Assembly (NCBI RefSeq): GCF_003002095.1
Contig: NZ_PVZC01000001.1
Span: 1,116,001-1,180,000, forward strand
Direction of reading: 5' to 3'
Length of the DNA stretch: 64,000 bases
Source of the DNA: Allonocardiopsis opalescens
GTDB lineage: Bacteria > Actinomycetota > Actinomycetes > Streptosporangiales > Streptosporangiaceae
The position numbers and the translations under genes are program-made. The notes below the pieces were generated by a model. The model was not told where the DNA came from, ran no database searches, and saw only the letters and a program-made list of their open reading frames with translations. Each line of letters starts with the position of its first letter. The first letter of the stretch is position 1. Below are positions 62,900 to 64,000 of this stretch, piece by piece.

Positions 62900-64000
62900 A
62901 TGAGGGCCGGACTCGGCCCCGAGGACCGCGAGCTGCTGCTCCGGCTGCTGCGGCTGCCGACCGCGGGGCCGCTGGAGACCGGGCCGGGCGGGCCGCGGCC
63001 GCGGCTGCGCGAGGCGCTGGCCGAGTACGCGCGGGCGGCCGGGGCGATCGGCTTCCGCACCGTGCACCACGGCTGTGCCGAGCCCGCCGAGCTGGACCGC
63101 GACGACGTCCCGGCCCCGGTGCGCGAGGCGCTGGGAACGCCCGGCTTCCTGGCCGACCAGCCGAGCCTGGTGCTCCGGCTCGGCCCCGCGCTGCCGAAGG
63201 CGCGCACGGTGATGTTCAACGTGCACCTGGACACCGTCGCCGGGGAGCAGCCGGCCGGCTTCGACGGGGCGCGCTTCCGCGGGCGGGGGGCGATCGACGC
63301 GAAAGGGCCCGCGGTGGCGCTGCTGGCCGGGGTGCGGGCCGCGCGGGCGCTGCGGCCGGCGATCGGCCGCGACGTGGCGGTGCTGGTCCAGGCGGTGGCC
63401 GGGGAGGAGGGCGGCGCCATGGGCGTGCTCGGCACCCGGCCCCTGGTCGAGCGCGGCTTCACCGGGCGGCTCAACGTCTTCTGCGAGCCCACCCGGCTGC
63501 GCTTCCTGCCGCGCAGCACGGCGGCGATGACCGCGCGGGTGGTGGTCGACGGCGACGGCGCCGTCGACGACCGGCCGGGCACCGGGCACAACGCCAGCGT
63601 GCTGCTCGGCTTCCTGGCCCAGCACCTCGGCCGCGCACTCGACCCGCACGCCGCCGCCGGCGCCGTCTGCCTGGCCGGGCTGCACACCGGCACCCTGCAC
63701 AACCGGGTGTACGGCACCGGCTCGCTGCTGCTCAACCTCTCCTACGCCTCGGCGGCGGCCGGGCGCGCCCTGGAACGGGCGGTGCGCGAGGCCCTGGACG
63801 ACGGGCTCGCCGCCTTCACCGCCGCCTTCGGCGGCACCGCCCTGTTCGGCCGGACCGCCGCCGAGGCGCGCGCCGTCACCCGGCTGGAGTGGCGCAAGCG
63901 CGGACTGCCCGTCCTGGACGACCGCGACCCCTGGGGCCACGCCCTGCTGCGCTCGGCCGGCATCGAGCCCTGGCCGCCCGGCGAACCCGCCTTCACCTGC
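62900..64000 (+). CDS. M20-family metallopeptidase/deacylase, 3' end cut by the window
   Basis: An ATG at 62900 opens a frame with no stop before the window end (367 codons). Metal-binding motifs of M20 (ArgE/DapE/CPG2-type) enzymes are present: NVHLDTV (His and Asp) at about 107-113, GAIDAKGP with Asp, GEEGG with the catalytic Glu pair and FCEPT with Glu. The last C-terminal His region is missing. Such enzymes remove acyl or peptide groups from amino acids. It follows the isomerase gene by 145 bp, so it probably belongs to the same operon. Confidence 0.85.
   Translation, partial: MRAGLGPEDRELLLRLLRLPTAGPLETGPGGPRPRLREALAEYARAAGAIGFRTVHHGCAEPAELDRDDVPAPVREALGTPGFLADQPSLVLRLGPALPKARTVMFNVHLDTVAGEQPAGFDGARFRGRGAIDAKGPAVALLAGVRAARALRPAIGRDVAVLVQAVAGEEGGAMGVLGTRPLVERGFTGRLNVFCEPTRLRFLPRSTAAMTARVVVDGDGAVDDRPGTGHNASVLLGFLAQHLGRALDPHAAAGAVCLAGLHTGTLHNRVYGTGSLLLNLSYASAAAGRALERAVREALDDGLAAFTAAFGGTALFGRTAAEARAVTRLEWRKRGLPVLDDRDPWGHALLRSAGIEPWPPGEPAFTC

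Overview
The window is G+C-rich throughout, uses many GTG starts and 4-bp ATGA/GTGA overlaps, and carries actinobacterial families: FecCD importers, a Streptomyces-type gas vesicle cluster, Cds1, an MctC/ActP-type acetate symporter and an ECF sigma factor of the ECF42 type. I infer a filamentous actinomycete, possibly Nocardiopsis- or Streptosporangiales-like. The lineage guess is weak. I saw no rRNA, tRNA, transposase, integrase or CRISPR array.

Layout. 1-3.1 kb: end of a siderophore importer (binding protein, two permeases, ATPase). 3.0-4.7 kb: two winged-helix regulators. 4.8-8.7 kb: an esterase coupled to a tripartite tricarboxylate (TctCBA) transporter. 8.7-15.1 kb: a quaternary-amine catabolic island (Rieske ferredoxin, IclR regulator, dimethylglycine/sarcosine dehydrogenase-GcvT fusion, sarcosine oxidase-like enzyme, Rieske oxygenase). 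This fits glycine betaine to dimethylglycine to sarcosine to glycine. Two intergenic regions there share paired 17-bp boxes at 19-bp pitch, probably IclR sites. 15.1-20 kb: YCII protein, XRE regulator, VOC protein, ECF42-like sigma factor, and an ArsR gene (leaderless promoter) coupled to a tandem SRPBCC protein. 20-26.3 kb: secreted HNH protein, methyltransferase, Zn-alcohol dehydrogenase, GAP-family membrane protein, MarR-SDR pair and a Cds1-like cysteine desulfhydrase. 26.4-29.5 kb: LacI-RpiB-MHS transporter operon with twin palindromic operators.

29.6-31.9 kb holds the oddest gene: a CrtC/AttH-like lipocalin fold fused to a trans-polyprenyl synthase. 32-38.6 kb: two SSS-type symporters, each coupled to a small membrane protein, separated by a 56-bp tandem repeat, with a LytS/LytTR two-component pair. 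39-47.2 kb: RHH-like protein, CaCA exchanger, DUF1275 protein, stand-alone StyA-type monooxygenase, and a UvrA-like ATPase divergent from a double-MerR regulator. 47.2-51.7 kb: a nine-gene gas vesicle operon read leftward (gvpO-A-F-G-x-J-L-S-K) with a SigB/SigF-like promoter candidate. 52-55.9 kb: sparse region with small-ORF and small-RNA candidates, SDR, DoxX and an HSL-type esterase. 55.9-59.2 kb: Mn-type ABC importer operon ending in its DtxR/MntR regulator, with a metal box inside its promoter. 59.2-64 kb: an unknown protein behind a strong palindrome, a small secreted protein, and an oxidoreductase-isomerase-M20 peptidase operon cut by the window end.

All starts were judged by eye from ribosome binding sites and family alignment from memory. 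No database search was possible.
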